Below the pieces are notes generated by a model. It was not told the DNA's origin. It saw only the letters and a program-made list of their open reading frames with translations, and made no database searches. The translations under genes were made by a program, and so were the position numbers. From Enoplosus armatus (taxonomy: Eukaryota; Chordata; Actinopteri; Centrarchiformes; Enoplosidae): a DNA stretch of 64,000 nt. The stretch covers positions 11,315,818-11,379,817 of the forward strand of contig NC_092181.1 of the NCBI RefSeq assembly GCF_043641665.1, in the 5' to 3' direction. This document shows positions 16,201 to 28,893 of this stretch, piece after piece; the stretch's first letter is position 1; every line of letters starts with the position of its first letter.

Positions 16201-16597
16201 TTCCTGGTCAAATCAATGACCAAAGGCTTTCAAAGTAAAACCATTCTTTTGCTTTCATGATCAGGTTTTCTGGTACTGGATTAAATCCTCCACACTAGAC
16301 TCTACAAACCATACAACAAAAACTACCACATTATACTTGATTAAAAATCACAATAATTTCACAAATAATCTCTAAAATTTATAGTTAATCCTTTGTTAAC
16401 GAGAATTTATCCAATCTATTTTTAAAATTGTTAACTGAGGACTGAGGGTTGATGTTACATAATGTTATTCATCTAATGCTGCTCTGCTCCTGTCCCTCGT
16501 CTTTCAGAATGAAGATGATGAGTCTGTGGTTCCTGAAGCCACAGCAGACTGCTATGCCTTCCAGATCCCTGAAGACCAAAGCACTTTCCAGTTTTAA
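10287..16597 (+). CDS. kpna2: Importin subunit alpha-1 (karyopherin alpha 2), ten coding exons, complete
   Basis: Coding exons are 10287-10352, 10472-10612, 11169-11257, 11824-12092, 12568-12662, 13648-13911, 14106-14339, 14864-15046, 15680-15829 and 16508-16597. They total 1581 nt, or 526 residues plus stop, close to the 529 of human KPNA2. The protein is the nuclear import adaptor that binds basic NLS cargo through armadillo repeats and importin beta through its IBB domain. Residues 10-60 are the IBB ([13 protein letters not shown], then [20 protein letters not shown] and LKRRNV). From about residue 70 to 495 run ARM repeats. The NLS-groove W...N signatures are [34 protein letters not shown] and [10 protein letters not shown]. 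One repeat has [10 protein letters not shown], with Y in place of N, as in other alpha-1 proteins. The C-terminal acidic tail ([10 protein letters not shown]) suits CAS binding. The start has MSAG with no competing upstream in-frame ATG in its exon. Confidence 0.96.
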
Positions 16598-16750
16598 CAG
16601 CTTGCCCTTCGTAACATAAAATATACATTTCTTACCTTGTTGATATTTTTGTATTTTTTTTTAGACATTTCATCCTTGTTCATAACAGTACAAAGACACA
16701 ATACCCCTGTTCTAAAGAAATATTTGTAAATAAATTGTATTCACGCATAA
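16598..16750 (+). other. kpna2: kpna2 3' UTR with poly(A) signal
   Basis: A canonical AATAAA lies at 16729-16734, 132 bases past the stop codon, and is followed by a T-rich stretch at 16753-16763. A cleavage site near 16745-16755 is inferred. Confidence 0.7.
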
Positions 16751-18354
16751 GATTTTTTTTTCTTGATGGCTATTTCAGATATAGACAGGCTATGAACAGG
16801 GGACCTTGCTTGATTTATTTGGTGTGTGAAGGAGGTGAGGTGTTAAGAATGGGTTGTTGTGGGAAATAGGGAATCTGATGATTCAGCGTCCATGTCACCA
16901 CTAGGTGATGCTGTGCTTATTCTGTGTGCTTGTGGTGAGTCTAAATGTTATAAGGACCCTGTTGTGTCTGTAGTATATTGTAAAACAATTTTCTGAATGA
17001 AATCTGTGTTTCAGTGCATTCACAGTAAATTACAATATATTACAATATGATGGCTCAGGAGGGTGCAGGAAGGAGCAGAATCACACTCCGAGACTTCATG
17101 TTGAAGTCATTTTCCTTAGTAGACCTACATCTACAGTATCTACCCTCAGAAAAATCTTATTATGCTTATTGGGGCTTATTGGTTGCATGTGGCAGACACT
17201 AATATAAACTGGCCTTATGATATGATTTTAATATTGTGTGATTGTTTGTGACTTGATTTTTGTATTATGTATACCAGAAACATATTTCACGTGTGAAGAC
17301 AGGTATAATAGACTTCCGAAATTGTGGTTGACACGGTGCTCTCTGAGGATGGATAAATGAGCCCCCCAAAATGCTCCCTTCTGCAATTACCCTGCTCACT
17401 GAGTCACCTCTTACTGATTAGTATTCATACAGTGTGGCAATATTGATGTATTTAGATTAGAAATTGAATTTGTAAATTCTAACAGTACACACGGATTTTT
17501 TTAGCTCGTTCATGTCGACATAAACTGCATTAAGTTATCCAGATGAAGACCGGATAAAGACGGGTTTATGTTCAAAATAATCACCGGATCATTTGCACCA
17601 CTGTAACCAGGTGGGAAATTACTTAAGTGATATGCTCATTATGTTTTACATTTGCTAATATTTTGTGTATACATCCTTAGCCCTTTTCCAAGATCTACAA
17701 CTGTCCAGTGGGTGTCGCGTTCGTTACTTTCTGTAAAAGTGAGGCAATGGGAGGCAATAGAGGCAGCCTTAAAACAAGGCCATCTTACATATGTTTTGTT
17801 AAATGGTTACAGACGGTTACGATTTGGCGAAATTGCATTTAATTTACAACAAAGCCTGAAGTAAACATGCCCAGTATTAACAAAATGTGTTAACACGTTG
17901 TGTGATGCTGCTCTTATTTTGAAAGATTGTACAGGATGTGCTCTTTTCTCTCCCTGACCCTGCCCGCCTGCTGTAGCACAGTCTTTACCATCATCACGAC
18001 TAACTTCAGTCAAAGCAGCACGGGCAGCGCAGACGCCTGTCCGGAGGGAGGGCAGACTGTTCACTTGAATTGTGTCAGTACCTGTGGCTCGCGGCGTGAA
18101 CTGAATTTGGGAATGTTGCTATTTGCATTTTTTTTACGGAAAAGGGACTCAAGTGAGAGTGTTATTCCAGCGATGTGATTATGATACGATTATGTTGCAT
18201 ACACAGTCAGCGTGATTTGCTATGGTGATACTACAAGCTAACCCCGAGCTAGCAGAGGGATTGTTTTGGGAGATACCTTTTTGAAAATCTCACCCGCCGA
18301 CACATGAATTAGACAGATTTTGTGAATTTTCATCAAGCTGGAACACAAAGGGGA
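16751..18354. other. kpna2-smurf2 intergenic region with smurf2 promoter and 5' leader
   Basis: There is no separate gene. A CTCF-like word, CCACTAGGTGATGCTG, occurs at 16898-16913. The GC content and CpG frequency rise from about 17690, which suggests the smurf2 promoter and leader. The transcription start is not visible, and I see no TATA box close to the start codon. Bases 18202-18243 recur in intron 1. Confidence 0.5.
18202..18243 (+). repeat. smurf2 leader segment duplicated in intron 1 (copy A)
   Basis: These 42 bases, beginning CACAGTCAGCGTGATTTGC, recur at 20694-20735 in the same orientation with two mismatches. Copy A lies 112 bases upstream of the smurf2 start codon and is probably 5' UTR. 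Confidence 0.9.
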
Positions 18355-21300
18355 ATGTCTAGCCAAGGAGTTAGGAGAAATGGCCCAGTAAAGCTGCGGT
18401 TGACAGGTAAGCGAATTTAAACCCCCTTCTGCGCCGCTCGGCAACGTTAGCAAGTTAGCCTGCTAGCCAACCAGGCTAACTAACATCTGCTTATGGTACC
18501 GCTGGACACTGGCGCATGTGTCTTGTGTGGTTATAAAAACTGTACAACTCATATTCTATTTAAAAATATATATTTTTATCGCATTTAATTGCGTGAAATT
18601 TAGCTGAATGTGGCTCACGCTAACGCAGTAAGTAGCACTGAAAGGCAGTCAATGAGCCTGGCTCGTTAGCAAACATTAGCTGTGACAACAACGCTGTTTA
18701 TGTTGTATTAACCTAGCTGGCTAACGTTAAGTTACTTTTGGCAGGTAACTAAAGGGTTACTCAGAAAGGTTAGCTTAGATGAAATACTTGTGCTTGATAT
18801 CGGAAAGTCTGTGCTAATGTCCATGTATTGCTATGTTTTTAACACTTGTTTATTGGTATAGTAATTAAATCAGAACTACATCTTGTCATTAATCATTAGG
18901 ATTAGGATCATTTTCCAAGGACATTTCAGAAGGTAGAGGACATATTGTGTGTAGCTTCATACTAGGGCTTTAGTAGATGTGGAATCATATATTACCATTG
19001 ATTAAAAAAAAAAAAAAAAAAGCCGACATCTTATCACACCTTCTGGTGCAATTTTCAATGACCGTCATGTATTTAGATAATGACTTTCAATGTGGTTTAT
19101 AAAGTAGAATAGTGGAGCAACGTAGAATATATGTACCACTGTACAATATGGTACACACATATTGGCAGTATATGCATTTTGTAACAAGACAAACGTTTTC
19201 TGGTTTCCATAAAGGAGCTGTGGTCTTACTAGGAGGGAGATGGCATTTGTAGCATTTTATATTCAACCTGAATAGATGGATTTATGCGGGGACCAGATTT
19301 CCAACCCATCATCCCCATCATCTTGTGGTGGCACCCACATGAAATGATAAATCTGATGGTGTTCAAAAGATATGACTGCTGAACTGAAGGAGAGAGCATA
19401 GAACCTAATGTTGTCTCATTGTGATGAGATATCTTCTTCTTCTTCTTATTGTTATTATTATTATTGTTCTTGATTTAAGACTTACAGCAGAGCAGTATAA
19501 CAGTTTTAAAAGGATAAGCTACATCATGTAAAGTGTCCTCTCATTCAGCACAGTGTGCTACAAGTGAAGGTTTGTTTACCTAGGAAGGTAGGGAAATGCT
19601 GAAAAGAGAAATTAACTCTCCAAGCTCAAAAACCTACCCCATCCTTCCTGTTCACCTGCCCTGGGTCTTTTTCCCCCCTCCATATGGGGAATGGTTTTAA
19701 ATGGGCTGCAGTGGTCTTCAGACAGAATCCCAGGAATGTGAAACCTCAGAGAGGAAATCTGAGCCTTTCCCGGTCACAGACACATCCTCTGTCTGTCCTT
19801 CACAAGAGAGAAAGGATAAGGAAAACTGTGTCTGTGTTAGAGTGAGAGTGAGGGGATAGAGAAATTGGGGTTAATTTGGCAGAGAGTGACCAGAATTGCT
19901 GCTCTCACAGTGATGCTCAGTGATGCTAAGTCTACATTTAGGCTTGTGCATTCATTTAATCTTTACATGTGTGTTTAGTTGTGGCCACACTTAATTTATG
20001 TGTCTGAGACGTGTGCATTTAGACCTAACAGTTTTACTTAGTCTGCTCTGTGGTCTCTTTCATAGTTTGCTTTTTTTCTCTGTCAGAGAGAATTAAAATT
20101 AGGTAAACCAAAAGCTTGGATCTAAGGAAGCAACAGGATTTGGAACTATTGCTGTGCTTCATGATTGCTTGTCTCAATGTTCTCAGGTTTTATGTTTATA
20201 GAACAGTTTATTTGATCAGTAATGTGAATAGGCTTATGGCCCATTTGGCCAAACTCTACCTTTTATTGGGTTTCATCTTCAATTTTTGTATGAAGAATAA
20301 TATGATGAAAATCTGTGTTTGAAATCAGATTAAATCAAAATGATTTACCTGTTGTTCTGGTTGGTGACTTGTTAAAGTACTGTTTGAATGCATCTGTTAT
20401 AGGCATTCTGTTTAAGTGTGAGCCAGTCACAGTAAAACAATGGCTCTGTATCAAAAAGGGCCTTTGCCTCAGAGGGCCATTTTAATTAAGAAATCTGTTA
20501 CACAATTATGTATTTCAAAGTCAGTCTTTTTTTCTGGTTTGCTAGTACCTCTTTAGTAAATTGCTGTATGCTTAACCTCCAACCTTCCTTGTTGTCTTTA
20601 TGTGACTACAGGTCTTTACAGAAGCACTGCCAAGGCTAATCACTGTGCTGTCACCAATAACACTATCTGTTTCTCATCTCAATTTTTGTTCTCCACAGTC
20701 AGCTTGATTTGCTCTGGTGATACTACAAGCTAACCTAGGGTGGGCTTACATACACTGTACGATTTTGATCGAAGTCATCCCCAGTTTAGTCATCCCACAC
20801 TGCATTCGAATGCCACCTTCCAGTTTCTAACAAATTTTTGGAGCTCCTCCTCATGTCTAGAACATTTATCTGGGACAGCTGCTCTTTGATGCTTTAAATT
20901 AATAAAAAAAACATCCTAGTTTGACTTTGCTGGTAGGCGGTGTGTCGTCCTGTCCCCAAAGAGCTTGCTGCCAAGCTTGTAAAAGAGAGCAATCTTGGAT
21001 TTCGAGAGCTGTTATTCCTGACACTGCAGGGAGCCGACAATTGGTGTAGTTCCCCCTCTGTCTCCTGCACAGTGAGAGTTGCTGTATGATTTTGAAATTT
21101 GAACAAGAACAGGGTGTTTTCTCTGACTTTCCTTCAGTGGATGGAATTTGGAGTTTCGCAAAGGTGAATGACATGAGATGTACGAGGGGATGAATCCATC
21201 TCTCACCCCCTTTTCAAATATGGCTTCTTGGCTACTCTATGCTATTGCTGCCTCTGCTGTGAGGAAGGGAGTCTGTCTATTTGATCCATTTCCTCCATCA

Positions 21301-24300
21301 GCTTCCAGTTGGCATACGTGACACTCAGGAAAGGAAGGAAATCCACATGTACATTTTTCATCGACTGTCATGCTTTGTGTGTGTATGTCCCCCTCACATT
21401 TTGGGAAGCTGCTGCTGGAGCTTATGTGTGTGCTGTAGTGGGGTAAAGCCAGGAAGCTGGTGATTAAGATAAAGATCCAGCCTCCGTCCCTAGTCCAGCA
21501 TTAGCACCGGGGCAGAGTGCATTTTAGGGAAGTTATCAGGGACCACTGTCTCAGCATTCACTGTCAGCTCTCCGAAAGTACAGCTGTGTGTGTCAGCTTG
21601 TTTGTATGTGCAAGCGCAATGTTTGTGTTCTGAAAACAGAAGACAAACACACACTTTCACACGCACACAGACAAACTTGTATACACAGTTGAGCTTCCAC
21701 AGGATGTACTGTCAGCACGCGATGCAGAGCTAAATTAGGGCTTTTGTCCCCATCCTAAAATATAAGGAATGAATGTTGCAAAGGGAGTGCACTATGGTGG
21801 TAGTGAGAAATCAGCAGGAGTTGTCAAGTTTTAAATTGAGGTTGCAAGATATTTATGCATTATGGATCAGCTTTGTTCACATTAGAATGTTTAAAAATGT
21901 ATAATGAGAGATGTATTTATCTTGTTAAATGCTAAATATTTACTACCTTTGTGGATTATTTCCTTAATCAAGCAGCAGCTTGAAATGAGAGGAAATAAAA
22001 CACAATTATTTGGAAATAGTTCTCTCTATGCCTGAATCTGCCAGGTGTGTTATACATATTCCTTTTTATTTTGTTCACAGTTTAATCTTAACATCAGTCT
22101 CACTTCCGTTTCTGACTCATGTCTTCATCCTCACCTTAAGTGGATTAAGTTGGTAGCATTACTTCTGCCTGCCGGTCTTGCTGGCCTCCCTTTATGATTT
22201 GAATGAAAGCTGATTACATAGTGATAGTCACATTTAATCAACACATTGTGAGCTGCCGGTAGTGTGAGGACTTGGACTATGCATGTGCTGGTGGTGTAAT
22301 TTATTTTGTTACGTCTAAGCTGTTTCATTTCCAAGTGGCCCCTTTCCCGTTTAAACAATACAGAGTTTTGACAGTTGAAATGTGGACCAGAGGTAGTGAT
22401 TATGATTCATCAGCTCACAATGGACGTGAGTCATACAGTGACGTGTTTGTGGTGTTGCTCTCTGTTTTATGTATCCTTGGCACCAGCTTAATTTAGGAAC
22501 AAGCAATGGTGTTGCAGAAAGTGCAGTTTGACCCAGTGACGAAATGATTAATAGGCACTGTTCAAAAGTGCAGAAATCGCCTCAAAGATACTCGGCTGTT
22601 CTTAAGATTGTCACCAAATGTATCTACGTTTGTGCTACCCCACACACAGAGGTGAAAATGTTTGCCTTGAAAATATCAGCTGCACCAACAACATTGATGA
22701 TTAACTGGTGCGTTTACAGAAAACAAAACCTCTGACCTTAGGAAAGATGAGAGAAGGTAATCTGCAAATGTGAAGCAGATTCAACCTCATAGCAAGTACC
22801 CATGTAGAAGGTTGCTCGTAAACGTGAGCTTCTCAGACACTCAGCCTTAGCTGTTCAGTATGCATCTCATATCTCTACTCCGCCAAATTGAAAAAGCAGT
22901 GTGTTGTTTGTGGAGGTCAGTGGGAGATTCGTCTTTGCAGTCCACTGCCTTTTTGAAGTCTGAGGTTCAGGGCTTGTGCTGTTTAAGCCAGCAGGCACTA
23001 AAGTATGAAGTGTTCAAGTCTACATGCTCATTTCCATACTGCTTACCTCTGGCTTTCTGCTCTCTGGAATTAGACACGTCCTCTTTGACTTGGCTCCTTG
23101 GTTTTTTTTTGAGCCTGTCTGTCACTGTGATTTCTGAACAGGCGGTGTAGCACAATGTGTTAATCTTCGTCTTTTGAAGGTGAGAGTGTGTATGCACGCA
23201 CACACAGACGTGTGTGAGAGAGTGTGTGTGTGTGTCTGTGTGTGTATATGTATATACGGTACATTCTTGCTTGGTGGCCTGTGTGTGTTTGAGTTTATGT
23301 GCTTCAGCTCAACCTTTTACACTTGATCTGCCAAGACAAGAGATCAGCCCATATGGGGCAGTCCCCCACTGCTGTTGTCAGCCCTTTCGGGCGTCATCAC
23401 CTTCCATCAGCTCATCTCATGTTCGTACTTTACTTATATCTCTTATCATTTCTCCTCTGGTAACATATTTTCTCCACTGCTTAAGTCCTATTTTATTCTT
23501 TGCCCCCTCTGACTAACTACTGCCAAAGTATCCTTTTTTAGTTGTTGCAATTTTCCCTGTGAAGCACTGAATGTTATTTTAGTTTAGTTTGCAAACTTTC
23601 TGACTACCTAAAGATCTGAAGCTCAAGTTATCAGTCAACATATGCAGTCTCTTCTGTGTATGTAGGTCTTGAATGACTTGCGTACAGTGGAAATGTTTCT
23701 AGAGGTTGTACGGAGGTGGTTCCTAATCCTAACACCTGCAGAGAAAGTATGATATAATTGATTTGAGAGTTTAAAAATGTGTTCCTCTAAAACACTGAGT
23801 GCGGCTTCTGTCTTAGTTTTTCATAGACACATGTCTAACATGTGAAACAACTATCAGTTTGTTATTCATATTGTAGCTGGATTGTCCAAGTTAATGCATC
23901 AGAAACCACTACGGAGAAAATACGTGAACATTTCACTTTAGGAAACAACTAATGATAATGGAGAAAACCATGTTTCTCACAATGACCTGCTCTATGTCTA
24001 TGAATCCTATGTTAAGAGGTTTCATCAACATGTTGCAATGTAATAACAAAACGTGATCTTGAAGTAAGGGACAAAATACAGGACTGTCCTGCACCATTTA
24101 CTGCACTGGGTAAATCTAACAGCAGTGAGAAGTTTGACACAAGAAAGACTCTGCACTGACTGTTGCCCTGGGCATCTGAGGCAGAAGTCAGTACAATACT
24201 CTGGTAAAGTGTAAACTGGTCTTAGTTTATGGGATGCACAAGAGCCTCTGTAAAATGCATAGTCTGTGGCAAGAATAATTGGGTTAGTTAATGAACTTTG

Positions 24301-27177
24301 TTTCATCAGGCTGTGAATGCTGTGCTGAATTATCCTGTAGTGTAAATATTCAGTACTATAGACACGGTGCTTGTCAGGAAAGAGCTGATGCTCCTGTATC
24401 TGTGTGTGTCTGAATGTCTGCTTGATCTTGCCTCCAGCCTTTGGGGTCACTGTGTTGTGGTTAGGTTTTGTAATGCAGTACAGAGCTCTATACCCAAACT
24501 TCTTCCAGCTCTGTTTAGTCTGCATCTCTAGCATATACTTCAATTGACCACGCACACACACATTACACAGGTTCTAGACACTCACTCAGTCTTCATGTGG
24601 CCCTTGTCATCATATGGAAATGTTTATATTTCCTTTATGATGCAGCTGTTCCAGCTGTATTTATCCTTTGTTATCAGTGTATCTAAAAAGAAAATACAGG
24701 GCCTATGGTTTTCAGATGCTGCAGACCAGACAAAGTGACCAGACATTTTTCTTAATTAGTAGTCAAAACATGAATCAATCTCACTGCACATGTGGTAATC
24801 CCAAACAACAAATGTATATATCTTAACTAACATATCTTCTTTTTAATATCACCTCATGACTTAACGGTTAAGTCATGAGGTGATATTAGATGATGGGTTA
24901 AGTCTTAACCCATCTGGGCCATTTTACCTCCCCAAGATAAGCAAAAACTTTAATTGAAAATACAAAATACATGAGGCCTGTTGTCCATGTTTTTGAAAAA
25001 TGTTCTTTCTCAACCGTTGATAGTATTTAATTATATTGCTGTGTAAATGCATAAGCCTCTGCATGTAGAAACTGTACTCACATGTGCACTTACACTGCAC
25101 ACTGTGCTGTATGATTACAGATAGGGTTATCTTGATTCCAGCATTTATTCGTCAGTTGCTTTACTCCTGAATGTTACTGCCTATGACACACTACCATGAC
25201 TATATTAAGTTGAAGGAATGTGGATAATCAATGAGAGGATGCTTATGTTTGTTTGTGGTTAGGGCACCTTTGTTGTGATACTCTCTTAGCCAGCGTCTGA
25301 CCTTGTCTGTGTAATACTTTAACGATTAATGCAGAGTAGTTAACATCACTTCATGGTTCAGCAGTACTGTTGCTGGCTGACCTATTTTCCTTCCTTTTCC
25401 GATAATCTGCAGATACTGAGCCAGAGTCAGTGCTGTATTGATCTAACCCATGGCTCACCTGGCCAGCAGTAGCTCGGGTCTCTGATGATAGCACACAAAA
25501 AGCTGTTTTTGTTTTATCACAGTTAACATCACGGCCTTGCTACAAGTTTTTTTTTTTTTTAACTGGAATTAATTATAAAATGCCTAAATCCACTTGAACC
25601 TTTGACCTGGTGCAACAAACAAATACTTTATTATTACAGCCCCTTTTCCTCCTGTTGTTACCCTGTTCATCTTCAAATCGCCCATTGAAATGAAGCTCTT
25701 GGTATGTGTTTTTGTTTTGGATTTACAGGGATGTAATTCCATAATGCGAGTGAAAAGGGAACACAGAGCTCCACACTGTTTGTGGTCATCTCAGTTTCTC
25801 CTCTGTGCTCATATTTCGTGCTCTGGGTGAACCCCCGGGTCTCTGGTGTGTTGAATTATACCCCTTTGTTTCATTGATACGTTTGTTTTCAGTTGACTTG
25901 TGGATTTTCCTATTAGGTTTAGCACATTTAACAAAACCACAGCAAAGCAGACATAAAGCAGCATTGCTCCGGAGACATGTCAGCTGTGTGCAGCTGGTCA
26001 ACTGTCTATTAGCTCAAGATGGATGCTACTTGATATCTGATCGGGCCGTAATGATTTTGTTTTGTAACATTACTGTTAAAAATGACAAATTCAAGCTGGC
26101 TTAGCATTTTTCAGGCATCTCAACCCAGCACCGTGTTTTAGGAAGAATTTGGCATATGAGGAGACTGTGACTCAGTAATGAAATCTCACAGGGCGCTGCC
26201 AGTCTCATAACTCAGCTTTATTGTTCTCCACTCATGACCTGCGTTTTACCACATAACACACAGGGAGCTTACATGCTTTCTACTGGACTAAAACCTTTGT
26301 TCATAGGACATTTGAAAACTGGGCTCAGGGAAGACTTTACTGCAACACACAGGTCAATTGCATGCATTTATATTATTCTGTATTGGTTTCTTGTATACTA
26401 CATCACTATATCTCCAATGAATATGCCGTCTCTAAATAGCTTTGTACAATTAGACTTTGGTTGTTTCAGTCAACCCTCAGTTTTATCTGCTTTTCAAATT
26501 ACTTTTGAACTTGGTGGCATCAGCGTGCCTCTGAGCAGGAAAATGGAAAGACTGAACACCTCACTATTGCATAACAGCCTCTGACTGGAGAGGAGGTGGT
26601 CTTCAATATGCAGAATACATTAAACTTTCCAAGTGCTTCAGGAGGATTTTCCTGCAGAATATGGAGGAGAAATATCATCTCCTCTTTTCATATGCCTAGA
26701 GCATAATATTTCTGACAGCCTCTGAGAATTATGAGGGGAGTCAAAAACTCAGAGTATTAAAAATTTAATTTGGAACATGTGAAAAGGCAGGTAATTGGTC
26801 TACAAATGTGATTTTTTTTTTTGGTTGCTTTTGCTCTTTACTGCAGCTCTCCTGCCTGTCCCTCTTCCTTTCACTGCCTGAACACTCTACCTCTCCACTG
26901 CAGCCTCTCATTGTGTACCGCTGTATCATGCATTTTTTTCTTCAGTCTTTTTACTCTGTCTTTTACTCTCTCTTTTCTGTCTTGAACAGGATATCCCTCA
27001 TCTCTCTGTCATTTCTCTCTCTTCCTTCCTCTCCCTCACTCACCCCCGGATCTAGTCCAGACAGCTGACAGACGACTCTGCTGGTGTGGCTCCAGTTTGG
27101 TGTTTTTTTCTTTTCTTTATCTGTTCTCAACTTGTAATGTGTACACACACACAAACACAGATGCTCACACACAGACG

Positions 27178-27230
<53 letters not shown>

Positions 27231-27734
27231 ACACCCTTCCTGTACCGGTCCCTCATCACAATGCAGTACTTAGTGTTTCTTAAAGTTTGTTTGGGGACTT
27301 TAAAGAGTCTGTGTGGGTATTCCAGTGAAACAAATAAATGATTAAATCCAGAAGGAAAAAAACAAAATCGAAGCAACAGAGGGAAAACACGTCACACATA
27401 TATCTTTTCTTTTATCATATATATATTTTATATATATCATTTTCTTCCAGTGTCTTGAAAATAACTAGACAGACTGTTATTATATCCACAATAATAACAG
27501 AAAATGCACACTTGCTATATGTTTGGTATTTGGGACCTGCCCCCAGCAAACATAATTTTCGGACTTAAAGGGATTTCTGAACCAAACAAACTATTTAAAA
27601 TTTGTAGTACATGGATCCAAAGTGGTCTGACTAAACTAGATTCCCATATACAATGTAGGAAAGTTCCTATTTCAGTTTTACATTTACAACACAAATTATT
27701 AGCATTGTTAAACAACTGGATTCTGTGGAGTCTC

Positions 27735-27767
<33 letters not shown>

Positions 27768-28860
27768 TGGTATCTATGCAGTATCTTATAGTGTGTGAGC
27801 TTTCCCCTCGTTTCTTTCACATATTTGCCACAATTTTAGACGATTTATCGCATTCAACTTCTTGTATGTTCCAGATAGTATAATCGTTTTATCAGCCACA
27901 TTATAAGATGTAGACATAATACAACTTCTTATCTGCAAGTACTTCCAGAAACTTCTCTTTTCCTACCTGGTTAAATCGCTCTACTAGATTATTGTATGAC
28001 AGAAACACACTGTAAATTGCCAGTAGTGCTTAAACTATGTGAATGCCACTGCTTACAATACACAGTACATTATCTCTTAAATGTAAAAGAACTGTGTTTG
28101 TAATATTACGAGCAGTTTGAGATAGTACTTGTAATAGTCATTGTAATTGTATTCCCTAAAAAAACAGAGTGCATAAAAATGTGTCACTTTTATCACTATT
28201 ATTTACCTTTTTATACAGTGTTAATAGTTATACAATTTAATGCCAGATCAACAAAAATGTTCCTGTATATTAAAATCAGAAATCTTACACAAATCTTAAA
28301 CAACTAAAGCATGCCATTGATGTGGCCAAGAATGCAAGTAATGCTATTAAAAGGATGTTGTTTGTAGCCTCATGATTGGCCTCAATCTCTGTATTTTTTG
28401 TAAGAGACTGTGTTGCCTTTAACTTCAGTAGAGTAATGTTAATGCACCCATGTTGATAAAAACTGAAACTAGAAGAAATGCCAAAATTTCTGTTCATTAA
28501 AAAAAAAAAACTAAACTGACATTAAAACTGCGTCAACCAGAACTCACTGAAATGCTGTTTATAATGAGCGAATCAAAATAATTTCTGTTTTCTTCTGTTT
28601 TTTGCTCCTGTAATCGGCCTAAATGTTTTTCTGTGTGATTCCCAGTAAATGAAAAATATCAGTGTGCAACGTCAAAGAACGCCCACAGATCTATCACTGT
28701 TGCCAGGATAGAGTTGTAAATATTAACTAGTGAATAAAGAAAAGGCTTTCACTTTTATAAACCCAATTGAAGCTGGAAGGCAGGTTAGACTTTAAGGATC
28801 ACACTTTCCTCCCCCTCACTGTTCTCCTGCTACTGTTTCTGCGGTCAGACTGCCCACCAG

Positions 28861-28893
<33 letters not shown>

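Larger units (their letters stand above)
18407..27419 (+). other. smurf2 intron 1, left part
   Basis: No exon is supported. It contains an AACGTTA/GTTAGC-rich stretch to 18780, poly-A at about 19003-19020, a (TTC)n run near 19434, the 42-bp leader copy at 20694, TG-rich runs near 23220, the hairpins at 24844-24914 and a CA tract at 27182. A 178-codon minus-strand frame at 24025-24561 has no recognisable similarity. Confidence 0.6.

Noticed and set aside
24025..24561. 178-codon minus-strand reading frame in smurf2 intron 1
   Set aside because: It is the longest non-genic frame but shows no domain, biased composition or splice context I can recognise. Length alone is plausible by chance in 64 kb.
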